9,955 nucleotides of DNA from an uncultured Bacilli bacterium (GTDB lineage: Bacteria; Bacillota_I; Bacilli_A; RF39; UBA660). The stretch is from NCBI GenBank assembly GCA_947625315.1, contig CANQOE010000030.1:1-9955 (forward strand), read 5' to 3'. The notes below the pieces were generated by a model. That model saw nothing but the letters and a program-made list of their open reading frames with translations, made no database searches and was not told the origin of the DNA. Of the stretch, positions 1-6,001 are shown piece after piece. The position numbers were made by a program, and so were the translations under genes. Each line of letters begins with the position of its first letter. Position 1 is the first letter of the stretch.

Positions 1-411
1 AAACACATTCAAAAGGTTAAAAAGAATGTAGAGTTGATGAATGAATTAGGTATTTGTACTTTAGATAGTTATACAGGAGATTTAACTGGTTATGGTGCCG
101 ATTGTCCTCTTTGTTCAGGACGTCTAGCTTGTATGAGTTCTTTAGATTTAAGTGGAGGTCGTACTACTTATGAAGATACAACTTATGGTGAAGTACGAAT
201 TGTTGCTTCTTCTAAAAATCTTCCCTGTGGCACAATTATTAAATTTGATAGTGATCGAATAAGTGACGAACCCGTTATTGCTATTGTTCTAGATAGAGGA
301 GTAACCGGAAATGACATCGATTTACTTACTCAATCAGAAAGTTATGCTAGTGCCTACATTGGACGTTCATCTATCACTTATGATGTTTTAAGATTAGGTT
401 GGAAAAAGTAA
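1..411 (+). CDS. 3D-domain (YabE/YuiC-like) cell-wall protein, C-terminal part
   Basis: Frame 1 is open from the first base of the window, so this is the 3' end of a longer gene; an internal ATG at 34 is unlikely to be the start. The visible 136 residues match a C-terminal 3D domain, named for three conserved aspartates, which has a double-psi beta-barrel fold related to RlpA and MltA. The signature here is VLDRGVTGNDIDLLT close to the C-terminus. A Cys-rich stretch, YGADCPLCSG, precedes it. In Firmicutes such domains end secreted cell-wall lytic proteins such as YabE and RpfB-like factors, which act on peptidoglycan. In B. subtilis yabE lies just upstream of rnmV and ksgA; here the 3D gene is followed 34 bp later by rsmA with no rnmV between them, and the two probably share a transcript. 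The N-terminal domains (signal peptide, possible G5 or LysM) are outside the window. The domain call is firm; the exact orthologue is not. Confidence 0.85.
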   Translation, partial: KHIQKVKKNVELMNELGICTLDSYTGDLTGYGADCPLCSGRLACMSSLDLSGGRTTYEDTTYGEVRIVASSKNLPCGTIIKFDSDRISDEPVIAIVLDRGVTGNDIDLLTQSESYASAYIGRSSITYDVLRLGWKK

Positions 412-445
412 TTTTTCCTTTTTTTAAATTAGAAAGGAACTATAT

Positions 446-1219
446 ATGAAAGCTAAAAAAAGTTTAGGTCAAAATTTTTTAACAGATGAAACAATTTTAC
501 AAAATATCGCCAATTCTATACCTACTAATATTAATGATTTAATAATCGAAATAGGACCAGGTTTAGGAGCTTTAACTAAGTATTTAACTAAAAAGAATTC
601 TTATCTTTTAGGTTATGAAATAGATACTAGTTTAAAACCTTATTTAAAAATTTATGAAAATAATAAAACTAAAATTTTATTTCAAGACTTTTTAAAAGCT
701 AATTTTAAAGAAGATATTAATAAAGAATATGAAAATATCTATATCATAGCTAATATTCCCTATTATATAACTACACCCATTATTAAAAAAGCTATGACAA
801 TTAAAAACCTTAAAAGTATGTCTTTATTAGTTCAAAAAGAAGTAGCCGAACGTTTTTGTGCTAAACCTCATTCTAAAGCTTATGGATCTTTAACTGTTTA
901 TTTAAACTATTACTTTGATATTAAATATTTATTTGATGTTAAAAAGACTTGTTTTAATCCCATTCCCAAAGTTGATAGTGCTGTAGTAAATTTCACCAAA
1001 AAAGAAAAACAAGCAAAAGTTTTAAATGAAGAATTATTTTTTAAATTAATTGAAGATTCTTTCCAATATAAAAGAAAGACTTTAAAAAATAACCTAAAAA
1101 ATTATAATTTAGACAAAATAAATGAAATATATACTAAATATAATTTAAAAGAAACAACTAGAGCTGAAGAATTATCTTTAGATATATTTATAGATATAAC
1201 TAATAATTTAAGCCAATAA
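446..1219 (+). CDS. rsmA: 16S rRNA (adenine(1518)-N6/adenine(1519)-N6)-dimethyltransferase RsmA (KsgA)
   Basis: This cytoplasmic enzyme uses S-adenosylmethionine to dimethylate the two adjacent adenines in the 3'-terminal helix 45 hairpin of 16S rRNA, a late step in small-subunit assembly. The family motifs are in order: LGQNFL at residues 7-12, the SAM-binding glycine loop EIGPGLGALT at 35-44, the acidic YEID at 57-60, and the N6-adenine methyltransferase motif as NIPY at 103-106 (NLPY in most homologues). A helical C-terminal rRNA-binding domain follows. At 257 residues it is a little shorter than typical members (about 270-290). The ATG has the ribosome-binding site AGAAAGGA at 431-438. 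It follows the 3D gene at 34 bp, the ancestral Firmicutes arrangement apart from the missing rnmV. It converges on the pseudogene downstream, and I see no clear terminator hairpin in the 40-bp gap. Confidence 0.97.
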   Translation: MKAKKSLGQNFLTDETILQNIANSIPTNINDLIIEIGPGLGALTKYLTKKNSYLLGYEIDTSLKPYLKIYENNKTKILFQDFLKANFKEDINKEYENIYIIANIPYYITTPIIKKAMTIKNLKSMSLLVQKEVAERFCAKPHSKAYGSLTVYLNYYFDIKYLFDVKKTCFNPIPKVDSAVVNFTKKEKQAKVLNEELFFKLIEDSFQYKRKTLKNNLKNYNLDKINEIYTKYNLKETTRAEELSLDIFIDITNNLSQ

Positions 1220-1868
1220 AATAACTTTTTTCATAGAATTTAAAAATATATTAGCAAAATTAATTTAATACTAAAACTCTATTTATTAAAGATTTAATTA
1301 TATCTTGTTCTTCTATTTTATTTATCGCAAAAGTTTTATATCCTGCATAATTAAGAGAAGTACCACAGTGAAAAACTACTTTTTTATCGATAATAATAAA
1401 TCGATCGTGAAAACTATTACTAAAAATAATATTTAAATTATGATATTCTAAATTATACTTTTGAATATCCATATTTTTTAATAAACCATTAGGTTTAACC
1501 ACTTTTATCAGCACAATTATCTATTAAAATAATATTTTCTTTGGCTTTATTCATAATATCCACTAATTTAGAATAAGCATCATATATTTGTCCTTCATAA
1601 AAAATCATATTTATTTTCTCATTACTTTTAAAATTATTAAAAGATTCTTGTAATAATTTAATTTCTTCATCGTGTTTAAAAACCAAATTATTAACATATT
1701 TTTGTTCCATTAATTCTTCAGAGATAATTCTCCGCATTAAAACAAAAGCATCCATAATTGCAATACTAACCTGTGTTGCTACATCACTTTTTAATATTGT
1801 TGCTAACATAGCTACCCCTTGTTCCGTAAAGAAGCGGGGATTTTTAAACTTACCACCTCTTAATTCTT

Positions 1869-1897
1869 TTTTTTGGTCAAAATTTTTGACCAAAAAA
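1869..1897. repeat. Perfect 14-bp inverted repeat with 1-nt centre
   Basis: The left arm TTTTTTGGTCAAAA (1869-1882) and right arm TTTTGACCAAAAAA (1884-1897) are exact reverse complements around one T. The repeat lies inside ORF6N domain 2, where the minus strand encodes FLVKNFDQKK just before the RGGKFKNPR/FTEQG segment. A second palindrome sits at the corresponding point of domain 1. Confidence 0.9.
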
Positions 1898-2275
1898 CTT
1901 TCTAGTCCACTTTGTGTTAACTTAAAACTAAATCTCTCTGGAAACTTTTCTAAGTTATTTTTAACAGCTTGATTAATTTCTTTTGTCCCATTTTTACATT
2001 GATAAAGAACTGCTAAATCACTATCTAGCATTACTTCTACTCCTCTTACTTCATAAATCAAATCCATTATTTTGCCCTTTTTACCGGGTATTATTAGATT
2101 ATTTTGTTTTTCTAAATCAAAACATTTTTTTATTTTTTCCAAAATTATTTCTTTGTTTTCTTTTTTTATAAGTCCATTAAATATAACTATTCCTTCTCAA
2201 GTAAAAACATAAGGCCAATATTTTTTATGTTTTCCTCTAGCTATTTCTTCCTCACTTGAGGCCGGCGACTCTTCC

Positions 2276-2302
2276 TTTAAGGTTCCATTTTGGAACCTTA
2301 AA
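2276..2302. repeat. Perfect 12-bp inverted repeat with 3-nt loop
   Basis: The left arm TTTAAGGTTCCA (2276-2287) and right arm TGGAACCTTAAA (2291-2302) are exact reverse complements around TTT. The repeat lies in ORF6N domain 1, where the minus strand encodes LRFQNGTLK just before RGKHKKYWPYVFT. It borders an unusually GC-rich patch containing GAGGCCGGCGACTC at about 2258-2271. Confidence 0.9.
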
Positions 2303-2451
2303 CTATTATATTCTTCTTGAGTTAAACGAAAATAAATTTCTTTTGAAAAATTATCTTGATGTCTCTTTACAAATCTATTTATATTCTTAGTTCCATTTGA
2401 AATTCCATACTTTAACTTCATTACTCATTTTCAAAACCACCCTTCAATTGT

Positions 2452-2480
2452 ATTATTACAAACAAAAGTATATATGTCAA
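2452..2480 (-). promoter_or_regulatory. SigA-type promoter of the ORF6N pseudogene
   Basis: On the minus strand a perfect -35 TTGACA (2480-2475) is followed by TAATAA (2458-2453, 16-bp spacer) or the overlapping AATAAT (2457-2452, 17-bp spacer). A Shine-Dalgarno-like AAGGGTGG lies at 2444-2437, eight bases before the ATG at 2428. Expression signals therefore appear intact although the coding sequence is broken. The promoter is divergent from yabG. Confidence 0.6.
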
Positions 2481-2507
2481 ATTTTTCTAAACATAATTAC
2501 TTTTTTT

Positions 2508-2518
2508 TAACATATACT
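2508..2518 (+). promoter_or_regulatory. Candidate SigE/SigK-type -10 element upstream of yabG
   Basis: TAACATATACT contains CATATACT (2511-2518), close to the B. subtilis SigE -10 consensus CATACAHT. A weak -35-like ACATAAT (2491-2497) lies 13 bp upstream. The same TAACATATA core precedes yabP and cwlD. In B. subtilis yabG is transcribed in the mother cell, which fits, but the predicted start near 2525 would fall within the Shine-Dalgarno, so the exact assignment is uncertain. Confidence 0.4.
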
Positions 2519-2533
2519 TTATTGGTGAAGAAA

Positions 2534-3334
2534 ATGCAATTAAAACGTGGTGATTTAGTTACCCGCCCGAGCTATAACAACGATACCATTTTTAAAATTA
2601 TCAACATTAAAAATAATATCTATTATTTAAAAGGCATAGAAGTTAGACTTTATGCTGATGCTAAAATAGATGATTTAATTAAACATGAAAATACCAAATC
2701 CCAAGAAGAAAGTCAAACTGAAGAAAATAAAGAAATAGATAATATTAATATACCTACTCTACCTGAAGAACGCAGCAACTACTTCTTTTTACCCGCTAAA
2801 ATACTGCACATAGATGGTGATAAAGACTATTTAAATCGTTGTTTAAATTTTTATCGCCAAAAAGGTGTTTTAGCTATTGGTAAAAAAATAAATGAAGAAC
2901 ACATATATGAAGTAATATTAGCTCTTTTAAAAGAATATAAACCTGATATAGTTGTTATAACTGGTCATGATGCTTATTACTCTAAAAAAGGCGAAATAAC
3001 TAATCTCAATAATTATCGCAATACTCTAAACTTTATCAAAGCTGTTAAAGTTTCTCGTAAATATGAAAAATCACCCGAAAAACTAATAATTATCGCCGGA
3101 GCTTGTCAAAGTAATTATGAAGAACTTATTAAAGCGGGAGCTAATTTTGCATCTTCCCCTAAAAGAGTTAACATTCATTGCCTCGACCCGGCCATAATCG
3201 CTGCTACTTTAGCTTTAACGGAAAGAAATGTCGAAATAAACATTCAAGAACTTCTAGCGCAAACTAAATATGGTGAAAATGGTATGGGTGGTATTAAATG
3301 TAATGGCTTAATGTATGTTGGCTATCCTAGATAA
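2534..3334 (+). CDS. yabG: Sporulation-specific cysteine protease YabG
   Basis: YabG is a mother-cell protease (peptidase family U57) that processes spore coat and morphogenetic proteins during late sporulation. I chose the ATG at 2534 because it follows GGTGA (2524-2528) and gives MQLKRGDLVTRPSY, matching the start of B. subtilis YabG; the open frame extends upstream to 2474 but those residues do not belong to the family. The product is 266 residues. An N-terminal beta-rich segment (1-45) is followed by a low-complexity acidic linker (50-75) and then the conserved catalytic part. That part contains LHIDGD at 91-96, VITGHDAY at 141-148 with the presumed catalytic His145, and AGACQS at 188-193 with the presumed nucleophile Cys191. 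The signature ANFASSPKRVNIHCLDP lies at 203-219. The linker is much shorter than in B. subtilis. It is translationally linked to veg, whose Shine-Dalgarno overlaps the yabG stop codon. Its presence strongly implies endospore formation. Confidence 0.96.
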   Translation: MQLKRGDLVTRPSYNNDTIFKIINIKNNIYYLKGIEVRLYADAKIDDLIKHENTKSQEESQTEENKEIDNINIPTLPEERSNYFFLPAKILHIDGDKDYLNRCLNFYRQKGVLAIGKKINEEHIYEVILALLKEYKPDIVVITGHDAYYSKKGEITNLNNYRNTLNFIKAVKVSRKYEKSPEKLIIIAGACQSNYEELIKAGANFASSPKRVNIHCLDPAIIAATLALTERNVEINIQELLAQTKYGENGMGGIKCNGLMYVGYPR

Positions 3335-3345
3335 GGAGGAGATAT

Positions 3346-3558
3346 TTGAACAATTTCAATATTAAAGAAGAAATTAAAAACAATTTACATCGTCCAGTTA
3401 TTATCACTGTCTATGGAATGCGTAATAAAATTAATACTTACGAAGGAACAATTAATGCTATTTACCCCAATATATTTACGATTTTAACTAATAATACGGA
3501 AAAAAGTTTTAGCTATTCAGATATAATTACCGGAGATATTAAAATAAAATACGTTTAA
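3346..3558 (+). CDS. veg: Veg family protein
   Basis: This small 70-residue protein corresponds to Veg (about 86 residues in B. subtilis), a conserved Firmicutes protein of unclear mechanism that has been linked to biofilm matrix expression and spore outgrowth. Recognition rests on the pattern around the central beta strands (GTINAIYPNIFTI), on KSFSYSDIITGDIKI near the C-terminus (compare VSYSYADILTETVEL in B. subtilis), and on its place directly after yabG. The start is TTG at 3346. It is chosen because the near-perfect Shine-Dalgarno AAGGAGG at 3333-3339 sits six bases after-spaced from it and overlaps the yabG stop. The C-terminal tail of B. subtilis Veg is absent. The first residues (NNFNIKEEIKNNL) resemble the helical Veg N-terminus only loosely. 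It is probably co-transcribed with yabG. Confidence 0.85.
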   Translation: MNNFNIKEEIKNNLHRPVIITVYGMRNKINTYEGTINAIYPNIFTILTNNTEKSFSYSDIITGDIKIKYV

Positions 3559-3561
3559 TAC

Positions 3562-3595
3562 TTGCTATTTTCCAAATTTTGCTATAAAATATAAT
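3562..3595 (+). promoter_or_regulatory. Promoter of spoVG
   Basis: An extended -10 TGCTATAAA (3580-3588) lies 15 bp after a -35-like TTGCTA (3562-3567). An overlapping TATAAT lies at 3590-3595. It looks like a housekeeping sigma promoter rather than the SigH promoter known for B. subtilis spoVG. The spacing is short, so the -35 assignment is tentative. Confidence 0.5.
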
Positions 3596-3626
3596 TAAGT
3601 TGTAAAACTTTAGAAAGGGTAAAATT

Positions 3627-3881
3627 ATGCAAATCACATCAGTAAGCGTTCATAAAATTGAAAAAGAAGGCTCAAGAATGAGAGGTATAGCATCTGTATT
3701 ATTAGATGATTCATTTGCTATCCACGATATCCGGATAATTGAAGGCGACAAAGGTTTATTCATTGCAATGCCTAGTAGAAAAACGGCTACTGGTGGTTAT
3801 AGAGATATAGCTCACCCAACAAATCCTGATGTTCGTAAAATGTTTGAAGATGCTATTTTAAGTGAATACAACAAAGAATAG
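3627..3881 (+). CDS. spoVG: Regulatory protein SpoVG
   Basis: SpoVG is a small nucleic-acid-binding regulator that, in Firmicutes, affects asymmetric septation in sporulation and expression of envelope and virulence genes; Staphylococcus and Borrelia orthologues bind DNA or RNA. This 84-residue protein aligns along almost its full length with B. subtilis SpoVG. Diagnostic segments are LDDSFAIHDIRIIEGDKGLF (residues 26-45), IAMPSRKT (46-53) and YRDIAHPTNPDVR (58-70), followed by the C-terminal helix DAILSEYN. It lacks the longer variable C-terminal tail of the B. subtilis protein. The ATG has the ribosome-binding site AGAAAGGG at 3612-3619. It is probably a single-gene transcript, with a promoter in the gap after veg and a short hairpin terminator just downstream. 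Confidence 0.97.
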   Translation: MQITSVSVHKIEKEGSRMRGIASVLLDDSFAIHDIRIIEGDKGLFIAMPSRKTATGGYRDIAHPTNPDVRKMFEDAILSEYNKE

Positions 3882-3890
3882 TATTTAATT

Positions 3891-3908
3891 CCCCTTTTTG
3901 GGGTTTTT
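3891..3908 (+). terminator. Short hairpin terminator after spoVG
   Basis: CCCC (3891-3894), a five-T loop and GGGG (3900-3903) are followed directly by TTTTTCTTTT. The four-pair stem is minimal but all G-C, and the T tract is good. It starts 10 bp after the spoVG stop and separates spoVG from the sporulation-type yabP promoter region. Confidence 0.6.
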
Positions 3909-3931
3909 CTTTTGGTCTAAAAAAATATTTT

Positions 3932-3942
3932 TAACATATAAT
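3932..3942 (+). promoter_or_regulatory. Candidate SigE/SigK-type -10 element upstream of yabP
   Basis: TAACATATAAT contains CATATAAT (3935-3942), one mismatch from CATACAAT, a form of the SigE -10 consensus; it also resembles a SigA TATAAT. It lies shortly before the yabP Shine-Dalgarno AAAGGAG (3948-3954). I see no convincing -35. B. subtilis yabP is expressed in the mother cell under SigE. Confidence 0.4.
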
Positions 3943-3961
3943 TAACTAAAGGAGAAAGACA

Positions 3962-4249
3962 ATGGATAAAGAAAATATTATAACTTATGGAACTCACGAA
4001 TTAAAATTAATAGACCGCAAAGAAATAGCTTTAACAGGTATTAAAAAAATAACTAGCTTTGATAGTGAAGAATTTTTACTAGAAAGTAATATGGGTATGA
4101 TTTTAATTAAAGGTAGTAATTTAGAAATAATGCGTTTAGATACTCATGATGGCAATGTTAAAATAAAAGGTAAAATTAATAGTTTTAATTATTTAGAAGG
4201 CAAAGATAAAAAAACGGAAGAAAGTCTCTTATCCAAACTATTTAAGTAA
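3962..4249 (+). CDS. yabP: Sporulation protein YabP
   Basis: YabP belongs to the YabP/YqfC family and is required in B. subtilis for spore cortex formation after engulfment, acting in the mother cell. This 95-residue protein (about 100 in B. subtilis) carries the family core: HELKLIDRKEIALTGIKKI (13-31), then FDSEEFLLESNMGMILIKGSNL (33-54), then LDTHDGNVKIKGKINSFNYL. It ends in the typical SLLSKLFK. There are no membrane segments. The ATG is preceded by AAAGGAG at 3948-3954. Its stop codon overlaps the yabQ start by one base (TAATG), so the two are translationally coupled. The order yabP-yabQ-divIC is the same as in B. subtilis. Confidence 0.95.
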   Translation: MDKENIITYGTHELKLIDRKEIALTGIKKITSFDSEEFLLESNMGMILIKGSNLEIMRLDTHDGNVKIKGKINSFNYLEGKDKKTEESLLSKLFK

Positions 4250-4587
4250 TGAATGCTAAAACCCAAATAATCGTCCTTTTATTTTCTTACCTATATGGTT
4301 TTTTAGCTTATTATCTAATTAAATTAAATAAACTAATTATTCAAAATAAAAAACCTCTATTTCAAAGTATAATAACCATTCTTTTAATGTATAATCTAAC
4401 TTTAATTTATATAATTAATTTATATAAATTAAATGAAGGAATAACGCATATATATTTCTTTATATGTATCTTATTAGGTTTCTTTACTAACTTAAAAGTG
4501 TCAAATAAATTAAAAAAGAATGTCAAATATCAAAATTTTCTTGCTAAACTAAAAAAGAAGTGCTATACTAATACTAGTCGAAAATAG
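4249..4587 (+). CDS. yabQ: Spore cortex biosynthesis protein YabQ (short form)
   Basis: YabQ is an integral membrane protein of the mother cell needed for cortex assembly. This version has 112 residues against about 210 in B. subtilis, so only the conserved N-terminal membrane part is kept. Hydrophobic segments lie at about 7-25 (IIVLLFSYLYGFLAYYLI), 38-58 (FQSIITILLMYNLTLIYIINL) and 68-82 (IYFFICILLGFFTNL). The stretch LNEGITHIYFFICILLGF corresponds to VNEGEFRIYVFLAVLLGV of B. subtilis YabQ. A basic tail follows. Start and frame are fixed by the one-base overlap with the yabP stop. Its own stop lies next to the ribosome-binding region of the downstream divIC, so yabP, yabQ and divIC form a tight operon. 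Confidence 0.85.
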   Translation: MNAKTQIIVLLFSYLYGFLAYYLIKLNKLIIQNKKPLFQSIITILLMYNLTLIYIINLYKLNEGITHIYFFICILLGFFTNLKVSNKLKKNVKYQNFLAKLKKKCYTNTSRK

Positions 4588-4602
4588 GGGTGATGAACTA
4601 TT
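4587..4602 (+). promoter_or_regulatory. Shine-Dalgarno positioned for an ATT start of divIC
   Basis: GGGGTGA at 4587-4593 overlaps the end of yabQ and sits six bases before ATT at 4600-4602. The only nearby ATG (4594) opens a three-codon frame, ATG AAC TAT TAA, out of phase with divIC. The spacing therefore favours ATT as the initiation codon. Confidence 0.65.
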
Positions 4603-4908
4603 AAAAGAAATATTACCAAAAAAGAAAAAAGAAGATTAACCTTATTTGTTTTAGCTTTCTTTTTAATTATTACTTTTATGTGTGTCAATGTATTCCCCGA
4701 TTGGCTTAAAATTATGTCTAATAATAAAGAATTAGCTTTATTAGAAGAAAATTATGAAGATTTATTAGATAAAGAAAAATCTTTAAAAGCCGAAGTAGAA
4801 AAATTAAAAGACCCTAAATATATGGAACGTTATGCTAAAGAAAATTTCCTATATACTAAAGATAATGAAATAATTATTCGTAAATCACCAACTGAAACAG
4901 ACGAATAA
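4600..4908 (+). CDS. divIC: Cell division protein DivIC (FtsB-like), apparent ATT start
   Basis: DivIC is a bitopic membrane protein that pairs with FtsL and DivIB in the divisome and helps activate septal peptidoglycan synthesis. The layout is a basic cytoplasmic N-terminus (IKRNITKKEKRR), one transmembrane helix (TLFVLAFFLIITFMCVNVF), an extracellular coiled coil (LALLEENYEDLLDKEKSL onward), then the family signature PKYMERYAKENFLYTKDNEIII. The first ATG in frame (4678) lies inside the membrane helix and would destroy it. Between the in-frame stops at 4591-4596 and that ATG there is no ATG, GTG or TTG. The ATT at 4600 lies six bases after GGGGTGA (4587-4593), so I take ATT as the start, giving 102 residues. 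Position after yabP-yabQ is as in B. subtilis. The identity is firm; the start is inferred. Confidence 0.88.
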   Translation: MKRNITKKEKRRLTLFVLAFFLIITFMCVNVFPDWLKIMSNNKELALLEENYEDLLDKEKSLKAEVEKLKDPKYMERYAKENFLYTKDNEIIIRKSPTETDE

Positions 4909-4916
4909 TTTTTTTT

Positions 4917-4969
4917 AATTGTTTATAATTTTTAAGAAATCTTAAAATAATTTAACATTTTAAACAATT
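4917..4969. other. Nested AT-rich inverted repeats between divIC and lysR
   Basis: The outer arms AATTGTTTA (4917-4925) and TAAACAATT (4961-4969) enclose an inner hairpin with TTTTAAG (4930-4936), loop AAAT and CTTAAAA (4941-4947). All arms match exactly. The inner hairpin could be a weak terminator for the yabP-yabQ-divIC operon, or the dyads could be operator sites for the lysR promoter just downstream. Being so AT-rich, chance remains possible. Confidence 0.4.
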
Positions 4970-4994
4970 TAATATAAAAAAATACAAATATTTA

Positions 4995-5003
4995 TGGTAT
5001 AAT
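4995..5003 (+). promoter_or_regulatory. Extended -10 promoter of lysR
   Basis: TGGTATAAT (4995-5003) is a complete extended -10 (TGn plus perfect TATAAT). It lies 26 bp before the lysR ATG. There is no good -35, as is common for extended -10 promoters. Confidence 0.65.
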
Positions 5004-5028
5004 AATTATCAATTTGTTGGAGGAATTT

Positions 5029-5934
5029 ATGAATAAAAGTGAAATTAATTTAAATTTATACAAAATATTTTATGAAGTTGCATTAAGCGAAAGTATATCG
5101 GAAGCCTCAAAAAAGTTATTTATTACTCAATCAGCTGTAAGTAAAGCCATAAAAAAATTAGAAGAAGATTTAAACACTAGTTTATTTTATCGAAACTTTA
5201 AAGGAGTTAAACTAACCGAAAAAGGAAAAGAACTTCTATTTTATGTAGAAGAAGCATTTAATAATTTAATAACTGCCGAAAGAGCAATGGTAGAAAGCAA
5301 TACATTAAATAAAGGAAAAATATCTATAGGCGTTCCCTCCCAAATAGGTTCGTTTTATATATTTGAAGATATAACTAATTTCCACAGAAAATATCCTAAC
5401 ATTGAAATAACCATCATAAGTAAAACCACTACTCAATTATTAAAATTATTAGAAAGCCATGAAATTGATTTTATGATAGATACTTCACCAATAGATTCAA
5501 AAATAGATAACTTAATAATCAAACCATTAATTGAAGTAGAAAATTGTTTTGTGGTTAAATCAGATTCATTGCTATCAACAGATAAAATTAAATCTATTAA
5601 AGAAATTGCTAAATATCCATTAGTTTTGCCAATAAAAGGAACTGATAATAGAAAACAATTAGATAAGATTTTTGAGAAAAATAATGTGGAATTAAAAAAC
5701 GTAATAAATATTCATACAAGCGAAATGATAGTGGGTTCCATAAAAAAAGATTTAGGAATAGGATATATAATATATGATGTTATAAAAGATAATTTGAAAA
5801 ATGGAGAATTTAAAATTATTAACATAAAAGAAAATTTACCTAAAATTACTATTAATTTAGTCTATGTAAAAAAGTACTTAACTGCGGTCCCTAGATTTTT
5901 TATTGAAAATTATTTAAAAATAAAAATAGATTAA
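5029..5934 (+). CDS. LysR-family transcriptional regulator
   Basis: This 301-residue protein has the standard LysR layout. An N-terminal winged helix-turn-helix spans about residues 5-64, with the recognition region SISEASKKLFITQSAVSKAI (22-41) and the wing NFKGVKLTEKGKELL. A linker helix (about 65-90) leads to a two-lobed periplasmic-binding-protein-like effector domain from about 95 to the end, beginning GKISIGVPS. The ATG at 5029 is chosen because GGAGG (5019-5023) precedes it with five-base spacing; the TTG at 5014 in the same frame lies before that ribosome-binding site. It has its own extended -10 promoter. It is followed, 91 bp later and in the same orientation, by a two-gene unit preceded by a T-N11-A dyad, so it probably controls that unit. 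The effector ligand cannot be told from sequence. Confidence 0.95.
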   Translation: MNKSEINLNLYKIFYEVALSESISEASKKLFITQSAVSKAIKKLEEDLNTSLFYRNFKGVKLTEKGKELLFYVEEAFNNLITAERAMVESNTLNKGKISIGVPSQIGSFYIFEDITNFHRKYPNIEITIISKTTTQLLKLLESHEIDFMIDTSPIDSKIDNLIIKPLIEVENCFVVKSDSLLSTDKIKSIKEIAKYPLVLPIKGTDNRKQLDKIFEKNNVELKNVINIHTSEMIVGSIKKDLGIGYIIYDVIKDNLKNGEFKIINIKENLPKITINLVYVKKYLTAVPRFFIENYLKIKID

Positions 5935-5952
5935 TATGAATTTATTTCATAT
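5934..5952. promoter_or_regulatory. Candidate LysR-type operator (T-N11-A dyad)
   Basis: ATATGAA (5934-5940) and TTCATAT (5946-5952) are exact reverse complements around a five-base centre. T5937 and A5949 make the T-N11-A geometry typical of LysR-type recognition sites. The centre at 5943 lies about 65 bp upstream of the start site inferred from the extended -10 at 5993-6001, the usual place for such sites. Confidence 0.6.
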
Positions 5953-5992
5953 ATCTTATGAAAAAATTAGAGGATCTTAATAATAAAATTAG

Positions 5993-6001
5993 TGCTATAA
6001 T
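5993..6001 (+). promoter_or_regulatory. Extended -10 promoter of the radical-SAM-like/HAD unit
   Basis: TGCTATAAT (5993-6001) is a complete extended -10 with no good -35, as expected for an activator-dependent promoter. The predicted start near 6008 leaves the AAAGGA at 6009-6014 on the transcript, 11 bases before the ATG. Confidence 0.6.

Larger units (their letters stand above)
1260..2428 (-). pseudogene. Decayed gene with tandem ORF6N domains and a PLD-like C-terminus
   Basis: Read on the minus strand, these are remnants of one protein. The first ORF6N-type segment (about 2419-2200) runs YGISNGTKNIN ... RGKHKKYWPYVFT. It then meets a TGA at 2199-2197, but the same frame continues into a second, better ORF6N domain at about 2070-1730 (LIYEVRGVEVMLDSDLAVLY ... 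FFTEQGVAMLATIL). The C-terminal part ends early at IILIDNCADKSG-stop near 1495. Homology resumes in another frame at about 1510 with KPNGLLKNMDIQKYN and the PLD-like motif FHDRFIIID, running to 1260. From memory of related proteins, roughly a dozen codons are missing at that junction. The Shine-Dalgarno-linked ATG at 2428 opens only 13 codons before a stop, and the usual beginning of ORF6N domain 1 is absent. There are thus three lesions: a 5' deletion or frameshift, a nonsense codon, and a 3' deletion plus frameshift. ORF6N proteins are common in phages and mobile elements, so this may be an old insertion between rsmA and yabG. The middle piece (2142-1495) could still yield a 215-residue product. 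Confidence 0.8.

Noticed and set aside
1220..1260. Terminator between rsmA and the convergent pseudogene
   Set aside because: The stretch is AT-rich but I found no stable hairpin with a T tract on either strand.
1983..2171. Plus-strand open frame opposite the ORF6N pseudogene
   Set aside because: Leucine- and phenylalanine-rich antisense shadow of the minus-strand coding sequence with no ribosome-binding site.
2197..2199. TGA read as Trp (Mycoplasma-type code)
   Set aside because: The intact genes contain no internal TGA and use TGG for Trp, and the gene carrying this TGA has other inactivating lesions, so a nonsense mutation is simpler.
1869..2302. CRISPR array or site-specific inversion cassette
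   Set aside because: The two palindromes differ in sequence, there are no repeat-spacer units, and no recombinase gene is nearby.
2474..2533. Upstream ATG extension of yabG
   Set aside because: The 20 extra residues have no counterpart in YabG, overlap promoter-like sequence, and lack a ribosome-binding site; the ATG at 2534 gives the family N-terminus.
5014..5028. TTG start for lysR five codons upstream
   Set aside because: GGAGG at 5019-5023 serves the ATG at 5029; the TTG lies before it and has no site of its own.
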